From contig JAUWYR010000005.1 in the NCBI GenBank assembly GCA_030615745.1, forward strand, positions 1-64,000: DNA of 64,000 nucleotides. Reading direction: 5' to 3'. Positions 8,740-17,128 of the stretch are shown here, piece by piece (within the stretch, counting starts at the first letter, position 1; the number at the start of each line of letters is the position of its first letter). The translations under genes and the position numbers were made by a program. Source of the DNA: Candidatus Zixiibacteriota bacterium. GTDB lineage: Bacteria; Zixibacteria; MSB-5A5; SM23-73-2. The notes below the pieces were generated by a model. The model did not search any database and was not told where the DNA came from. It saw only the letters and a list, made by a program, of their open reading frames with translations.

Positions 8740-9003
8740 TTATTCTGGTTTATCTTTCGCTGAAATATAATCCTCAAGGACTTCTCTTATCTGCTCTTTC
8801 CTTGGTACCTTACCTTGAAACATAACTCTTCCGTTTATAAGCAAGGCTGGCGTAAAGTTTACTCCCCGATTGATGATTTGAAATATATCTGTAACCTTAA
8901 TCAGTTCAGATTCCAGCTTCAGCTCCTCCAGCACCTGTCTGACTTTTTCGAAGGTGTCATCACACTTAGAACAACCTGGACCTAATACCTCGACTTTCAG
9001 CAT
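8740..9003 (-). CDS. Small thioredoxin-like protein (redox-active disulfide protein 2 family)
   Basis: 87 residues. It starts VEVLGPGCSKCDD with Cys11 and Cys14, has the FTPALLING cis-Pro segment near 52-60, and ends in an acidic helix. The length and the GPGCxxC motif match the TIGR00412 family, which commonly accompanies ArsP-type permeases. It is a paralogue of the protein at 9610-9864 and is separated from its neighbours by 12-15 bases. Confidence 0.85.
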   Translation of the reverse strand: MLKVEVLGPGCSKCDDTFEKVRQVLEELKLESELIKVTDIFQIINRGVNFTPALLINGRVMFQGKVPRKEQIREVLEDYISAKDKPE

Positions 9004-9015
9004 ATTTCTTTTCCT

Positions 9016-9591
9016 TTATCTCGGCTTTTTCTCTTGAAAATCACTTTGAGGTTTTCCATTTGGCTTGGCCATATCCTGCTTTGTGTCTCCGGCTTTTGAT
9101 TTAGTCTTTTTCGAGCTGATAATAAACTCATCCAGTTCTTTTCTGAAGTTCAGAAGAAAATTCTCCTCATCTTCGCAAAATTCCCATACCGATTCAATTT
9201 CTTTGAACTCGTCTTTCTCTCCACAAAATTTTTCGAAACCCAGAGCGGACCAGAAGATTTTATATTTATTCGAGGTGGAGGAATCTTCATCAATATTGTA
9301 TTCCCTAAAGATGATGAGAGAGTCTTTGTATGGTTTGGCGTAAAATTTTTCCAAACCTTTCTTTGCAAAGTTGCCAATACTTATGCAACAGGAACATTGA
9401 ACTGTAGGATGGAAATGGATTACAAAAAGAGTGTCACTCCTTGAAAGATATTTCGATATGTCTATTTTCCCCGATGGTCCATTAGTGGTTACCCTCTTCA
9501 AAACCTCAGCTCCAGAAAAAAAACAAAAGATAAAGAAAAAAATAGTGGGAACAAGGATAAGGTTTATCAAAATAAATTTCTTGGTAGTCAT
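9016..9591 (-). CDS. Secreted or anchored ArsF-like thioredoxin-fold protein
   Basis: 191 residues with an N-terminal hydrophobic anchor (about 6-27). The core begins VIHFHPTVQCSCC, where the strand-loop HFHxxxxC plus Cys66, Cys68 and Cys69 recalls the YYFHGxxRCxTC start of the ArsF family found in arsenic operons. The YNIDED segment also fits. The C-terminal 35 residues are Lys- and Gln-rich and low in complexity. Family assignment is by motif only. The neighbouring thioredoxins suggest a periplasmic thiol function. Confidence 0.55.
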   Translation of the reverse strand: MTTKKFILINLILVPTIFFFIFCFFSGAEVLKRVTTNGPSGKIDISKYLSRSDTLFVIHFHPTVQCSCCISIGNFAKKGLEKFYAKPYKDSLIIFREYNIDEDSSTSNKYKIFWSALGFEKFCGEKDEFKEIESVWEFCEDEENFLLNFRKELDEFIISSKKTKSKAGDTKQDMAKPNGKPQSDFQEKKPR

Positions 9592-9609
9592 CTTTTAAGC
9601 CTGACTTTG

Positions 9610-9864
9610 CTAGTGGTTGTCTTTCTTGTTTTCCTCCTCAATCCATCTTTTTAGCGTTTCCATCACCGGAATTTTGCCGGATGAGTAGATTTTGCCGTTT
9701 ATCACCAACCCCGGGGTCATTAATATTCCATAAGAGGAAAACTTGTTTATGTCAGTAACCTTGACCACCTCGGCATCGAGGTTAAGTTCCGCCAAAGCGT
9801 TGAAAACGTCTTTCTCCAGTCTCTGGCAATTGATACAGCCTGGTCCTAAAACTTCGATTTTCAT
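9610..9864 (-). CDS. Small thioredoxin-like protein (redox-active disulfide protein 2 family), second copy
   Basis: 84 residues; VLGPGCINCQ gives Cys10 and Cys13, with the LMTPGLVING cis-Pro segment. It is a close paralogue of the protein at 8740-9003 and directly follows the permease gene with 12 bases between them, the usual arrangement for this family. It is probably a cytoplasmic thiol carrier or metalloid-binding partner of the permease. Confidence 0.86.
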   Translation of the reverse strand: MKIEVLGPGCINCQRLEKDVFNALAELNLDAEVVKVTDINKFSSYGILMTPGLVINGKIYSSGKIPVMETLKRWIEEENKKDNH

Positions 9865-9876
9865 ACTTAATACCTC

Positions 9877-10908
9877 CTATAAGATTAGGTTTCCAAATAT
9901 CATCCCAGTTATAGTTGCCATTATAACTACCAAACAGACATATGCACCGGTCTTTTTTATCCCCATTATCCTTGCGATCACAATCATATTGGGAAGGCTT
10001 AAAGCCGGACCAGCCAGAAGCAAAGTTAAAGCTGGCCCTCTGCCCATACCCAGGTCCATCAAAGCACGGATGATGGGGACTTCGGTCAAAGTTGAAAAAT
10101 ACATTAAGGCTCCAAAGATCGAAGCTATAAAAGTTGGCCTGAGCCCATTTCCTCCCAGCCAATGTTCAACCACCTGTTGGGGAAGTAATGCTTTGATCAT
10201 TCCCGCTACAAAAACACCCGCTAAAAGAATTGGGAATATCTTCTTAGATAGATCCCAGGTATGATACATCCAGTATTTAAGTTCCTCTTTTTGAAACCAT
10301 CGATATAAAATCAAACCCAAAACTACTAGAAGCACGGCAGTTATCAACCATTTCTGAGCAGCGCCGAAGACCAAAATTCCTACCAAAATAGCGAAGTAAA
10401 ATAAAGTGACACCTTGGGGTTTTGTTTTCTCCTCTTCCTGAGGCAATACTAATTCACCTGGATTATTGGTTTTTTGAGACTCCTCTTTTCGCCAGAGAAA
10501 AGCCATGATCAAACCGATGACCACCGAAAAAATAACAGCTCCCACAGCCCTGGCTAAGCCTAAATCAAAACCCAAAAGTTTGGCTGAGTAAACAATCGCT
10601 AAAATATTTATTGCTGGACCCGAATAAAGAAAAGCAATAGCTGGACCCAAGCCTGCCCCTCTTTTGTGAATTCCTGCAAATATGGGAAGAATAGTGCAAG
10701 AGCAAACTGCCAAAATTACTCCGGAGGCTGAAGCCACAGAGTAAGCCAAAATCTTTTTTGCCTCAGCTCCGAAGTATTTCATCACCTTTGCCTGGGAGAC
10801 GAACACAGCTATTGCCCCGGCTATGAAAAATGCCGGGACTAAACAGGTGAGCACATGAGCTGACAAATATTCAAGTAAGGCTTCCCATCCGCTTTCAACA
10901 ATATTCAT
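9877..10908 (-). CDS. ArsP-type permease (PF03773-like)
   Basis: 343 residues with about eight to ten membrane helices and a cytoplasmic linker near 160-185. Conserved features include SGVILAVCSCTILPIFAGI near 60-80 (a CSC motif), FLYSGPAINI, and LTEVPIIRALMDLGMGRGPALTLLLAGPALSLPNM in the second half. These match the YraQ/ArsP_1 permeases; characterised ArsP members export trivalent organoarsenicals. The substrate is inferred from the adjacent ArsR with a Cys sensor and the redox-disulfide genes. Confidence 0.87.
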   Translation of the reverse strand: MNIVESGWEALLEYLSAHVLTCLVPAFFIAGAIAVFVSQAKVMKYFGAEAKKILAYSVASASGVILAVCSCTILPIFAGIHKRGAGLGPAIAFLYSGPAINILAIVYSAKLLGFDLGLARAVGAVIFSVVIGLIMAFLWRKEESQKTNNPGELVLPQEEEKTKPQGVTLFYFAILVGILVFGAAQKWLITAVLLVVLGLILYRWFQKEELKYWMYHTWDLSKKIFPILLAGVFVAGMIKALLPQQVVEHWLGGNGLRPTFIASIFGALMYFSTLTEVPIIRALMDLGMGRGPALTLLLAGPALSLPNMIVIARIMGIKKTGAYVCLVVIMATITGMIFGNLIL

Positions 10909-10959
10909 ATCAATATTTCCTAAGATTTAGAACTTTCTGCTCAGGGATAGCTGCAAAAG

Positions 10960-11283
10960 TTATCCCAATATCTTCATCAGTTTGGCTTTTTCCTTTATCT
11001 GCGCTTTTACAATATCGTCGACTAAGGAGAGAAGAGTAAACACCCGCATATCCTTTATCTTATAGTAAACCGATACTCCTTCCTTACGCGCTTCCACTAC
11101 TCCTTGTTCCCGCAGAAGAGCCAGATGCCGGGACACATTGGATTGTTCCTCTTTCATCTCAGGGATTATTTCACAGGCGCACTTCTCCCCATCTTTAAGA
11201 AAGTATAAAATCTTAAGGCGAGTCGGCTGAGCAAGTGTTTTTAAAAAATCGCTCTCGAGCTGTAAGATGTTTTTATCCTTCAT
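10960..11283 (-). CDS. ArsR/SmtB family metalloid-responsive repressor
   Basis: 107-residue winged-helix protein. The helix-turn-helix is EEQSNVSRHLALLREQGVV, with the wing at KEGVSVYYKI. Cys35-Ala-Cys37 in EKCACEI corresponds to the CxC site (ELCVCDL type) that binds As(III) or Sb(III) in classical ArsR. It is first in the operon, so it probably represses the whole eight-gene unit from an AT-rich inverted repeat at 11310-11323. Confidence 0.92.
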   Translation of the reverse strand: MKDKNILQLESDFLKTLAQPTRLKILYFLKDGEKCACEIIPEMKEEQSNVSRHLALLREQGVVEARKEGVSVYYKIKDMRVFTLLSLVDDIVKAQIKEKAKLMKILG

Positions 11284-11309
11284 TTTATTCCTTTATGGTT
11301 ATATAATCA

Positions 11310-11323
11310 TATTTACATAAATA
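11310..11323. promoter_or_regulatory. Candidate ArsR operator
   Basis: TATTTA-CA-TAAATA, an inverted repeat with a two-base centre, 27 bases upstream of the arsR start. The spacer 11284-11721 also contains a TTGACA on the minus strand near 11436-11441. Confidence 0.4.
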
Positions 11324-11557
11324 CGAGCAAAAAAAACTTATATTTGTCATCATCCTTTTTTTATTTTCAGAAGAGACTTCATCATTCCTAAGCCGAGTCA
11401 TAATAGCTAAAGCTTTTAACATATCCCCTTGTTTTCTATTTTTGTCAAATTATATCTGTATATTTAAAAATACAATATGAGATAAGACAAAAAACTTAAA
11501 AAGTAAGAAAATCATTAAATTGTATCTACTGCTTGTCCAACAAAATAAACCTAATAC

Positions 11558-11655
11558 GTAGGGGAGACCCTCGTGGTCTCCCGCTGGTGGTTGGGAGGGG
11601 ACCCCCCCGCCAGAGGCGGGGGGATTTCACCAGACTCAACAAGCCCCTCCCCTAC
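11558..11655. repeat. GTAG-foot double hairpin with nested palindrome
   Basis: Starts GTAG and ends CTAC. Hairpin 1 is GGGAGACC/GGTCTCCC with loop CTCGT. Hairpin 2 is GGGAGGGG/CCCCTCCC, whose loop carries the insert CCCCCCGCC-AGA-GGCGGGGGG. The same insert sits in another hairpin loop at 41281-41318. Confidence 0.75.
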
Positions 11656-11721
11656 AGAAAAATTTGCATTATTTAATTGGAATGGCACTACCAGCTTAGG
11701 ATGCTTCATATTCTAATGATT

Positions 11722-12552
11722 TTATAACTTTAAAATCAAAAGTATAATCCCTAAGATTAACCCGAATCCAAGATTAAAAGCCTTGATGGTGATAAAATCT
11801 TTAACTGAATAGGAGAAAAGGGGCAACATTCCATGACCATCCTGCACAAATGAGCTAACCAAAAGAACCGAAAAGGGGATCATCCCTTTATGAAACATCA
11901 TCACAAAAATCAAGTGCGGACCTGATTCAGGGATCACTCCAACAAGTGCAGCTATAAGCATAACCCAGCCCAAGTTATTCTGCACGAAAAGTTCAAGGTC
12001 CCAATTTTTTAGTCCAAACTCCAATACCAGCAAAGCTAAAAAAGTCCACAAAAAGATTTTTATCAGATGTTTTTTTATGATGTGCCCCCAGAGATGATCA
12101 ACTATATAATGTCTTGGTGAGGCTTTTTCAGAATGATATTCATGCAGGATGCATTCCTCACATGGTCTTATTTTTAAACGGGGTGCAAGAAAATCTGTTA
12201 CCCCTGAGAAAAACAAACCGGATAAAAACAATATCCCGAAAAGCAAGAGTGCATTTTCTGGGAAAAGTGAGAGCATCACAAAAGCTTCGTCACCAGAGGT
12301 AGCGATCATCCCACCTACAATAGCCCCCAAGGACAAAAGACCGTGTCCATATAAAGAGACATTGAGAAAAGCGCCCAGGCACCCTGGAGTAACCCCAAGA
12401 GAAGAAGAGACGAAATACTGTCGCCAGACTTTCCCCTTGATTGCTTCACCAAATCTCCCTTTAGTCAGAATTGAGAGAAAATCAACTAAAACCATCATCC
12501 CGAAAACGAAAAGGCTAATCTTTATCGATTCCTTTAAAATCTCAAAAAGCAT
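11722..12552 (-). CDS. Predicted heavy-metal/arsenic exporter (ArsP_2, PF11449-like)
   Basis: 276 residues, about eight to ten helices, with a cytosolic Cys/His-rich segment (CEECILHEYHS, near 133-143). SSLGVTPGCLGAFLNVSLYGHG and GGMIATSGDEAFVM are the conserved blocks of the putative heavy-metal exporter family; the second half repeats the pattern with IPESGPHLIFVMM and SSFVQDGHGMLPL. It is a separate unit from the ArsR operon but lies beside it, so a related efflux role is likely. Substrate unknown. Confidence 0.8.
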   Translation of the reverse strand: MLFEILKESIKISLFVFGMMVLVDFLSILTKGRFGEAIKGKVWRQYFVSSSLGVTPGCLGAFLNVSLYGHGLLSLGAIVGGMIATSGDEAFVMLSLFPENALLLFGILFLSGLFFSGVTDFLAPRLKIRPCEECILHEYHSEKASPRHYIVDHLWGHIIKKHLIKIFLWTFLALLVLEFGLKNWDLELFVQNNLGWVMLIAALVGVIPESGPHLIFVMMFHKGMIPFSVLLVSSFVQDGHGMLPLFSYSVKDFITIKAFNLGFGLILGIILLILKL

Positions 12553-12716
12553 CTGTTACGTCCCTCTTTAACCGGAAAGCTAAAGATTTTATATCTTTTT
12601 TATCTAAGTGAATTTAATTGTTTTTTGTTTTTGAAAATAATATCCAAAGGAAAAATTTCAAAGCCTTTTTTTGGTTTTTTATTATGTCTTGCTATCAAAT
12701 TCGTATGAATGTCTAA

Positions 12717-12735
12717 AGGACTCTTCGGGCTTCGC
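12717..12735. repeat. Short dispersed repeat fragment
   Basis: AAGGACTCTTCGGGCTTCGC is the reverse complement, with one mismatch, of the segment inside the interrupted hairpin at 37151-37170. A similar CTCTTCGGCTTCGC occurs near 50758. It lies just beyond the stop codon of the MinD gene. Confidence 0.5.
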
Positions 12736-12743
12736 ATTAATTT

Positions 12744-13616
12744 TTATTTTCTTATTCTTGCGAAAATATTTCCCCAGATTTTTTCAACTTCTTTTGCAGA
12801 ATCTGAATTTGTATATTCGAGGACAGTTTTTCCTTCTACCATAGCTTTTGTGAAGTCGTGGCTAAAAGAGATTTTTCCAACAATCTCAATCCCTTTTATT
12901 TTACAAAATCTTATTATTTTTTTTGTGTTCTCTAAGTTTATATCATATTTATTAATGCAAACTACCGATTTGATTTTAAAATGAGAGGTGAGGTCTAAAA
13001 CCCTTTTTAAATCTGATATTGCTGACAGTGTTGGTTCGGTAACCACCATAACTAAATCTGTGCCTGTAATTGACGCAATAACAGGGCAGCCGATACCTGG
13101 GGGCCCATCGATTATAACCAGGTCTAACTTATTTTCCTCCGCTAAAAGCCTTGCATTTTCCCTCACCAAGCTCACCAATTTTCCTGAGTTCTCCTCAGCG
13201 ATTCCCAATTTTGCAAAAACCATAGGACCGTATCTGCTCTCAGAGATATACCATTCTCCAGAAGTATTTTCCTGCATTTGAATAGCTTCATCCGGACAAA
13301 CCTGCGAACAAACACCACACCCCTCGCAGGAGATAGGATCGATAACTATTTCATCTCCTTTTTCTGATACAGCAGAAAATCTACACACCTCGATACATCT
13401 TCCGCATAGAGTGCATTTTCCCATATCAATTTTTGCTTTTTTCCCTGCTATAAAATCATGCCTTTGTTTAATCTTCGGATGGAGCAGAAGGAAAAGGTCT
13501 GCTGCATCGACATCGCAATCTGCCATAACTTTCTTTTTTGCCAAAACCGCAAAAGATGCAGTTATAACTGTTTTACCAGTCCCGCCTTTACCACTTATGA
13601 TGGTAAGCTGTTTCAT
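12744..13616 (-). CDS. MinD-superfamily P-loop ATPase with inserted 2[4Fe-4S] ferredoxin domain
   Basis: 290 residues. The deviant Walker A SGKGGTGKT lies at about 8-16, followed by the ferredoxin insert CTLCGRCIEVC and CEGCGVCSQVC (about 68-110), then IIDGPPGIGCPV as the switch region. This fused arrangement is that of the paired ATPases of the orange-protein cluster in sulphate reducers. Its ATG overlaps the end of the upstream paralogue by four bases, so the two are probably made together and may form a heterodimer. Confidence 0.88.
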   Translation of the reverse strand: MKQLTIISGKGGTGKTVITASFAVLAKKKVMADCDVDAADLFLLLHPKIKQRHDFIAGKKAKIDMGKCTLCGRCIEVCRFSAVSEKGDEIVIDPISCEGCGVCSQVCPDEAIQMQENTSGEWYISESRYGPMVFAKLGIAEENSGKLVSLVRENARLLAEENKLDLVIIDGPPGIGCPVIASITGTDLVMVVTEPTLSAISDLKRVLDLTSHFKIKSVVCINKYDINLENTKKIIRFCKIKGIEIVGKISFSHDFTKAMVEGKTVLEYTNSDSAKEVEKIWGNIFARIRK

Positions 13617-14464
13617 TTTTTCAATTCCTTCTCAATCCCCTGCCACATTTCTTGGAAGATTTTTTTATACTTCTCCCCCTCGATAAGGAGAGGGATACCG
13701 TGCGAATAAAGGACAGCGACATTCCTATCATAAGGGATTTGGGTAAGGATTGGGATATTATCTTTTTGACAAAATTTTTTAACTTTTTCATCACCTATAT
13801 CAGCTTGGTTAATTACAACTCCGAACTTAATTTTAAGTTTTTTCAGAAGCTTGACCGCTAATTTAAGGTCGTTGAGACCAAAAGGAGTTGGCTCTGTTAC
13901 CAAAATACAGAAATCGCTATCTTTCACAGATTCGATTACCGGACAGGAGGTTCCCGGAGGGACATCGATGATATTGATTTCATCCGAGTCAATTTTTTTC
14001 TTAACCTCCCTTATCAAAGGGGTTGCCATAGGTTCCCCTATCTCTAATCTTCCCTGAACAAATTTGATTGCAAAAGTTTTACCTTGCTCCAAAACCCCTA
14101 TCTTTTTCTTTTTTTCCACAATTGCTTTTTGGGGACATAAAAGACTACATCCTCCGCATCCATGACAGAGGGAAGGAAAGACTAAAACCTTATCCTTTGC
14201 CACGAAGATTGCATTATAAGCACAAACCTCAGCACATTTTCCGCAGAAGTCACACTTTTTTTCATCAACCTGAGGGACTAAGATATTAACCGGTTGTGTT
14301 TTCTCAATCTCTGGTTTTAAGAAGATATAGGAATTAGGCTCCTCTACATCGCAATCCAAAAATCGAATATTTCTTGATTTATTCTCAGCTAAAAAAAGTG
14401 CGAGGTTGGTTGCAACTGTGGTTTTGCCAGTTCCCCCTTTACCGCTGGCAACCGAGATAATCAT
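13613..14464 (-). CDS. MinD-superfamily P-loop ATPase with inserted ferredoxin domain, partner
   Basis: 283 residues with ASGKGGTGKTTVATN at the N terminus, CDFCGKCAEVC and CHGCGGCSLLC in the insert (about 70-105), and IIDVPPGTSCPV. It is paralogous to the downstream ATPase and overlaps it by four bases (ATGA). Members of this pair couple ATP binding to Fe-S chemistry or cofactor handling. The exact client is not known, but the NifX-like and Mrp proteins encoded upstream are good candidates. Confidence 0.88.
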   Translation of the reverse strand: MIISVASGKGGTGKTTVATNLALFLAENKSRNIRFLDCDVEEPNSYIFLKPEIEKTQPVNILVPQVDEKKCDFCGKCAEVCAYNAIFVAKDKVLVFPSLCHGCGGCSLLCPQKAIVEKKKKIGVLEQGKTFAIKFVQGRLEIGEPMATPLIREVKKKIDSDEINIIDVPPGTSCPVIESVKDSDFCILVTEPTPFGLNDLKLAVKLLKKLKIKFGVVINQADIGDEKVKKFCQKDNIPILTQIPYDRNVAVLYSHGIPLLIEGEKYKKIFQEMWQGIEKELKK

Positions 14465-14556
14465 CTATAATTACCTTTAAAAAACTTTTTAATTCTGTTT
14501 TTCCACAGAAATTTTTGCAACAACTCCAACTCTTTTCTCAAATCTCGAATCAATTT

Positions 14557-14805
14557 TTATCTGTCCCTTCTGCAGGCTCCGTCCTCAGAACAAGGAGGAG
14601 TATCGCACCTCTGGTCTCTTCCACAACAGGTGGTTCCTTTTGGAGATGATTTTCCTGAAATAACAGAGCTAAAAGATGAAATTAATTTCTTCATTCTAAA
14701 TGAACCACAATGAGCACAGATGATTTTATTTTCCTTTTTAAACCCCTTTTGAAGAATCTCTGTCAATTTTCCGCAATCTTCACATTTATATTCATAAATG
14801 GGCAT
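14557..14805 (-). CDS. FmdB-family zinc ribbon protein
   Basis: 82 residues. MPIYEYKCEDCG and CAHCGSF form one C2C2 zinc ribbon, which is the FmdB putative regulatory domain. The tail contains more Cys (TTCCGRDQRC, PPCSEDGACRRD), so a second metal site is possible. It lies 92 bases upstream of the MinD pair in the same direction. Function of the family is unsettled. Confidence 0.8.
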   Translation of the reverse strand: MPIYEYKCEDCGKLTEILQKGFKKENKIICAHCGSFRMKKLISSFSSVISGKSSPKGTTCCGRDQRCDTPPCSEDGACRRDR

Positions 14806-14850
14806 TTAACTTTCCTTTGGGATTAAACTAATCCCTTATCTTTTAGTTGG

Positions 14851-15039
14851 TCAAGTCGGAGTAGTGCATATAGAGCTACTTTTTGAACCACCTTTCCCCA
14901 CCCCAAAACCTGAGAATAGCCTTTGAAGATTTTCGCTTCCGCACTTTTTACACTTTAATTTCTCAGAATCAGCTACAACCCCGACCAAAAGATCAAACTC
15001 CTCTCCACAATCTTTGCACCTGTAAGTATATATGGGCAT
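14851..15039 (-). CDS. FmdB-family zinc ribbon protein, short copy
   Basis: 62 residues from the ATG at 15039, which has AAGGAG five bases upstream (an in-frame TTG one codon earlier is less likely). PIYTYRCKDCG and CKKCGSE are the C2C2 ribbon. The tail is Gly/Ser-rich and ends in a lone Cys. It is a paralogue of the adjacent FmdB gene. Confidence 0.8.
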   Translation of the reverse strand: MPIYTYRCKDCGEEFDLLVGVVADSEKLKCKKCGSENLQRLFSGFGVGKGGSKSSSICTTPT

Positions 15040-15190
15040 CAATTCTCCTTTAGCTTACTAAAATCAATGATTCATAAAAGGAGTAAACTTTTTAACTTAG
15101 TAGTTTTGTTTAATTCTATACGCTAATCAACCATCTCTAAATTGATATCATTAAGAGTAAAAATTAATCAGAACTTTATCTTTCGATATT

Positions 15191-15415
15191 TTATCCTTTA
15201 GCCATATTAGCGCCGCATTTAGGACAACTCATCTGATAACAGGGAACACTTCTTGTGTGGGGAACTTTTTCACCACAAGAGGGGCAGATACAATATCCAC
15301 CCGGTCCTGATCCTGGGCGATTACCACCCATCCTTCCTCTTCCCTTTCCACGACCCACACCCCTTCCTGTTCCGGGTCCTTGACCCGAAGGTCCTGTTCC
15401 ATCTCCTCTCGGCAT
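15191..15415 (-). CDS. DUF5320-like Gly-rich protein with zinc ribbon
   Basis: 74 residues. The N terminus MPRGDGTGPSGQGPGTGRG is the start motif of DUF5320 proteins. Residues 42-72 hold CICPSCGEKVPH and CYQMSCPKCG, a probable rubredoxin-like or zinc-ribbon knuckle. AAAGGAGG lies upstream. Such proteins are constant companions of NifX/Mrp clusters in anaerobes but have no established role. Confidence 0.75.
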   Translation of the reverse strand: MPRGDGTGPSGQGPGTGRGVGRGKGRGRMGGNRPGSGPGGYCICPSCGEKVPHTRSVPCYQMSCPKCGANMAKG

Positions 15416-15443
15416 CTTTTACCTCCTTTTAAAATTTTAAGTT

Positions 15444-15677
15444 TTAATACTCATACTTAATAGCTATTGCTCCACGAGGACACTGCTTTACACAGGCTAA
15501 ACACGCTGTGCATCTTGTGGCATCGATTTTAGCAACCAGATCCACAGAAATTGCTTTTTTCGGACAGACATCATAACAAATTCCACAACCCACACAATCC
15601 TCTTCATCCACAACTGCAAAAACTTTTTTGACCTTTGTTTTTACTCCAATTCTCCGCCTGATCTCCTCTAATTTCAA
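15444..15677 (-). CDS. 2[4Fe-4S] ferredoxin
   Basis: 77 residues: a basic N-terminal extension of about 25 residues, then CVGCGICYDVCP and CTACLACVKQCP, each binding one cubane cluster. It is a low-potential cytoplasmic electron carrier, and its position suggests that it serves the MinD/NifX-type proteins of this cluster. Confidence 0.88.
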   Translation of the reverse strand: MKLEEIRRRIGVKTKVKKVFAVVDEEDCVGCGICYDVCPKKAISVDLVAKIDATRCTACLACVKQCPRGAIAIKYEY

Positions 15678-15840
15678 AGATAAATTTTGGGCTTGTTTTT
15701 TTTAAAGCTCCAATTCGTCTTCTCTGTTCAGGTTATTTTTATCATATGAAGGAACCTTCCCTGTTTCTCTGAAGAAACCTCTTCTTACTCTACTATGATG
15801 TCTGTATATCCTCATCCTTTTTAAATCTCTTTTGGATAAA

Positions 15841-15866
15841 GGGGAGGGGATAACCCTCCCCTTTTT
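15841..15866. terminator. GC-rich hairpin, probable terminator
   Basis: GGGGAGGG (15841-15848) pairs perfectly with CCCTCCCC (15854-15861) around GATAA. A T run follows on the plus strand, while on the minus strand it comes right after the DUF5320 stop with only a short TTTA tail. It may attenuate the minus-strand operon. Confidence 0.5.
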
Positions 15867-16249
15867 TATTTCTTGGTCTTTTTCTCTGATTCAAGCTCTT
15901 GAATGCGCCTGTTTATCTCCTCAACTTCCTTCTGTAACAGATCTGCTTGATCTTTTAGAAACTGAGCCTCGTCCTGAGCGCTTTGTGGCTCTCCATAGTA
16001 AGGTGGAGGCCCACTGTAAGGTGGAGACCCACTATAAGGAGAAGCAAAAGGCGCATATCCATATCCTGGCAATCCAAAAGGATAATACCCTCGCCTGAAT
16101 CCAAAACCTCTACCTCTGCCGCGCCCCCGTCCAAATCCCCCAACCCAGGGATTGGCAAATCCGGGGACAGGAAAGCCAGCACAAAAGCCAGCTCCCCTTC
16201 CTGTCATAGGTCCTAATCCCATAGGACCTATTCTGTCACCCCACGGCAT
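15866..16249 (-). CDS. DUF5320 domain protein
   Basis: 127 residues. MPWGDRIGPMGLGPMTGRG is the defining N-terminal motif. Residues 30-85 are a Gly/Arg/Tyr/Pro-rich low-complexity stretch, and 90-127 form a coiled coil (FLKDQADLLQKEVEEINRRIQELE). It may be a scaffold or assembly factor for the Fe-S proteins around it. No enzymatic motif is visible. Confidence 0.8.
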   Translation of the reverse strand: MPWGDRIGPMGLGPMTGRGAGFCAGFPVPGFANPWVGGFGRGRGRGRGFGFRRGYYPFGLPGYGYAPFASPYSGSPPYSGPPPYYGEPQSAQDEAQFLKDQADLLQKEVEEINRRIQELESEKKTKK

Positions 16250-16313
16250 ATCTTACACCTCCTTTCAAGGTTTAAAAACTCTCTTTTTTCAACATACCAA
16301 ATATCTCAAGGAG

Positions 16314-16706
16314 TCAATCGTGTTGATCTTCAGGGTGATCACATTCGCTTTTCTCGATTCCATATCCTCTGCCTGAGCCTGGTTTACAAAGGCTTTCTCC
16401 AGATTTCAGATTTCCTCTAACTAATTTATCAATCACTTCATCTATTTTTCCGGTAACTCCAACGATGGTTTCAATTCCCACCTCAGCAAAAAGTGCAGTG
16501 GCTCGCCTACCCATTCCACCTGCGATAATACAGTTTACACCCTTTTCAGAAAGAAATTGTGGCAAAAACGCAGGCTGGTGACCTGGATTTTCAACTATTT
16601 CTTTTTTCAGCACTTTCTCTTCTTCGATTTCTACAATGGTAAAACAAGGACAGCGCCCAAAATGCGAAGATACATAATCACCATCAGATGAGATTGCTAC
16701 TTTCAT
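16314..16706 (-). CDS. NifX/NafY-like dinitrogenase iron-molybdenum cofactor domain protein (ORP-like)
   Basis: 130 residues of the PF02579 fold: MKVAISSDGDYVSSHFGRCPCF, then CIIAGGMGRRA and the GIETIVGVTGKIDEVI core. The family includes NifX, the C terminus of NifB, and the Mo-Cu orange protein of Desulfovibrio. The Cys-rich tail (CKPGSGRG, ECDHPEDQHD) may add metal ligands. It overlaps the previous NifX-like gene by four bases. Confidence 0.85.
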   Translation of the reverse strand: MKVAISSDGDYVSSHFGRCPCFTIVEIEEEKVLKKEIVENPGHQPAFLPQFLSEKGVNCIIAGGMGRRATALFAEVGIETIVGVTGKIDEVIDKLVRGNLKSGESLCKPGSGRGYGIEKSECDHPEDQHD

Positions 16707-17086
16707 TTTTGGTCTCCTTTCTCTCCCAATCCAAAATGACGTGGCACAGAAAAAGTGGAATATTCTTTCAATTCACCATTTTTATACTTTTCCAATGCGT
16801 CTTTTACTGTTCTGGTTGCACCTCCAAATATCTTTATATCTGCTGTCTTAAGTGTTTGAAAAGCATTAGGACCAACATTACCAGTGACCACCACCTCTAC
16901 TCCCTTATCCACTATCGTCTGTGCTGCCTGAATTCCAGCACCTCCCATAGCCTCTAAGGCTGGATTAGGTAAAGCTTCAAACTTCTCAGTCTCAGAATCG
17001 ATAAAAAGAAAATAAGAACATCTTCCAAAACGAGGGTCTACTAAGGAACTCAAGTTTTCTCCTTGAGATGAGATTGCTATCTTCAT
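16703..17086 (-). CDS. NifX-like iron-molybdenum cofactor domain protein, second copy
   Basis: 127 residues from the ATG at 17086, preceded by AAAGGAA; an upstream in-frame ATG at 17116 would add ten unconserved residues. MKIAISSQGENLSSLVDPRFGRC is the classic PF02579 start, followed by VVVTGNVGPNAFQTL. It is paired and translationally coupled with the next NifX-like gene. It probably binds or shuttles a metal-sulphur cofactor. Confidence 0.87.
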   Translation of the reverse strand: MKIAISSQGENLSSLVDPRFGRCSYFLFIDSETEKFEALPNPALEAMGGAGIQAAQTIVDKGVEVVVTGNVGPNAFQTLKTADIKIFGGATRTVKDALEKYKNGELKEYSTFSVPRHFGLGEKGDQK

Positions 17087-17128
17087 AAAAATTCCTTTCT
17101 TTATGGGGAAAAGCAAAATCTCCCCATT

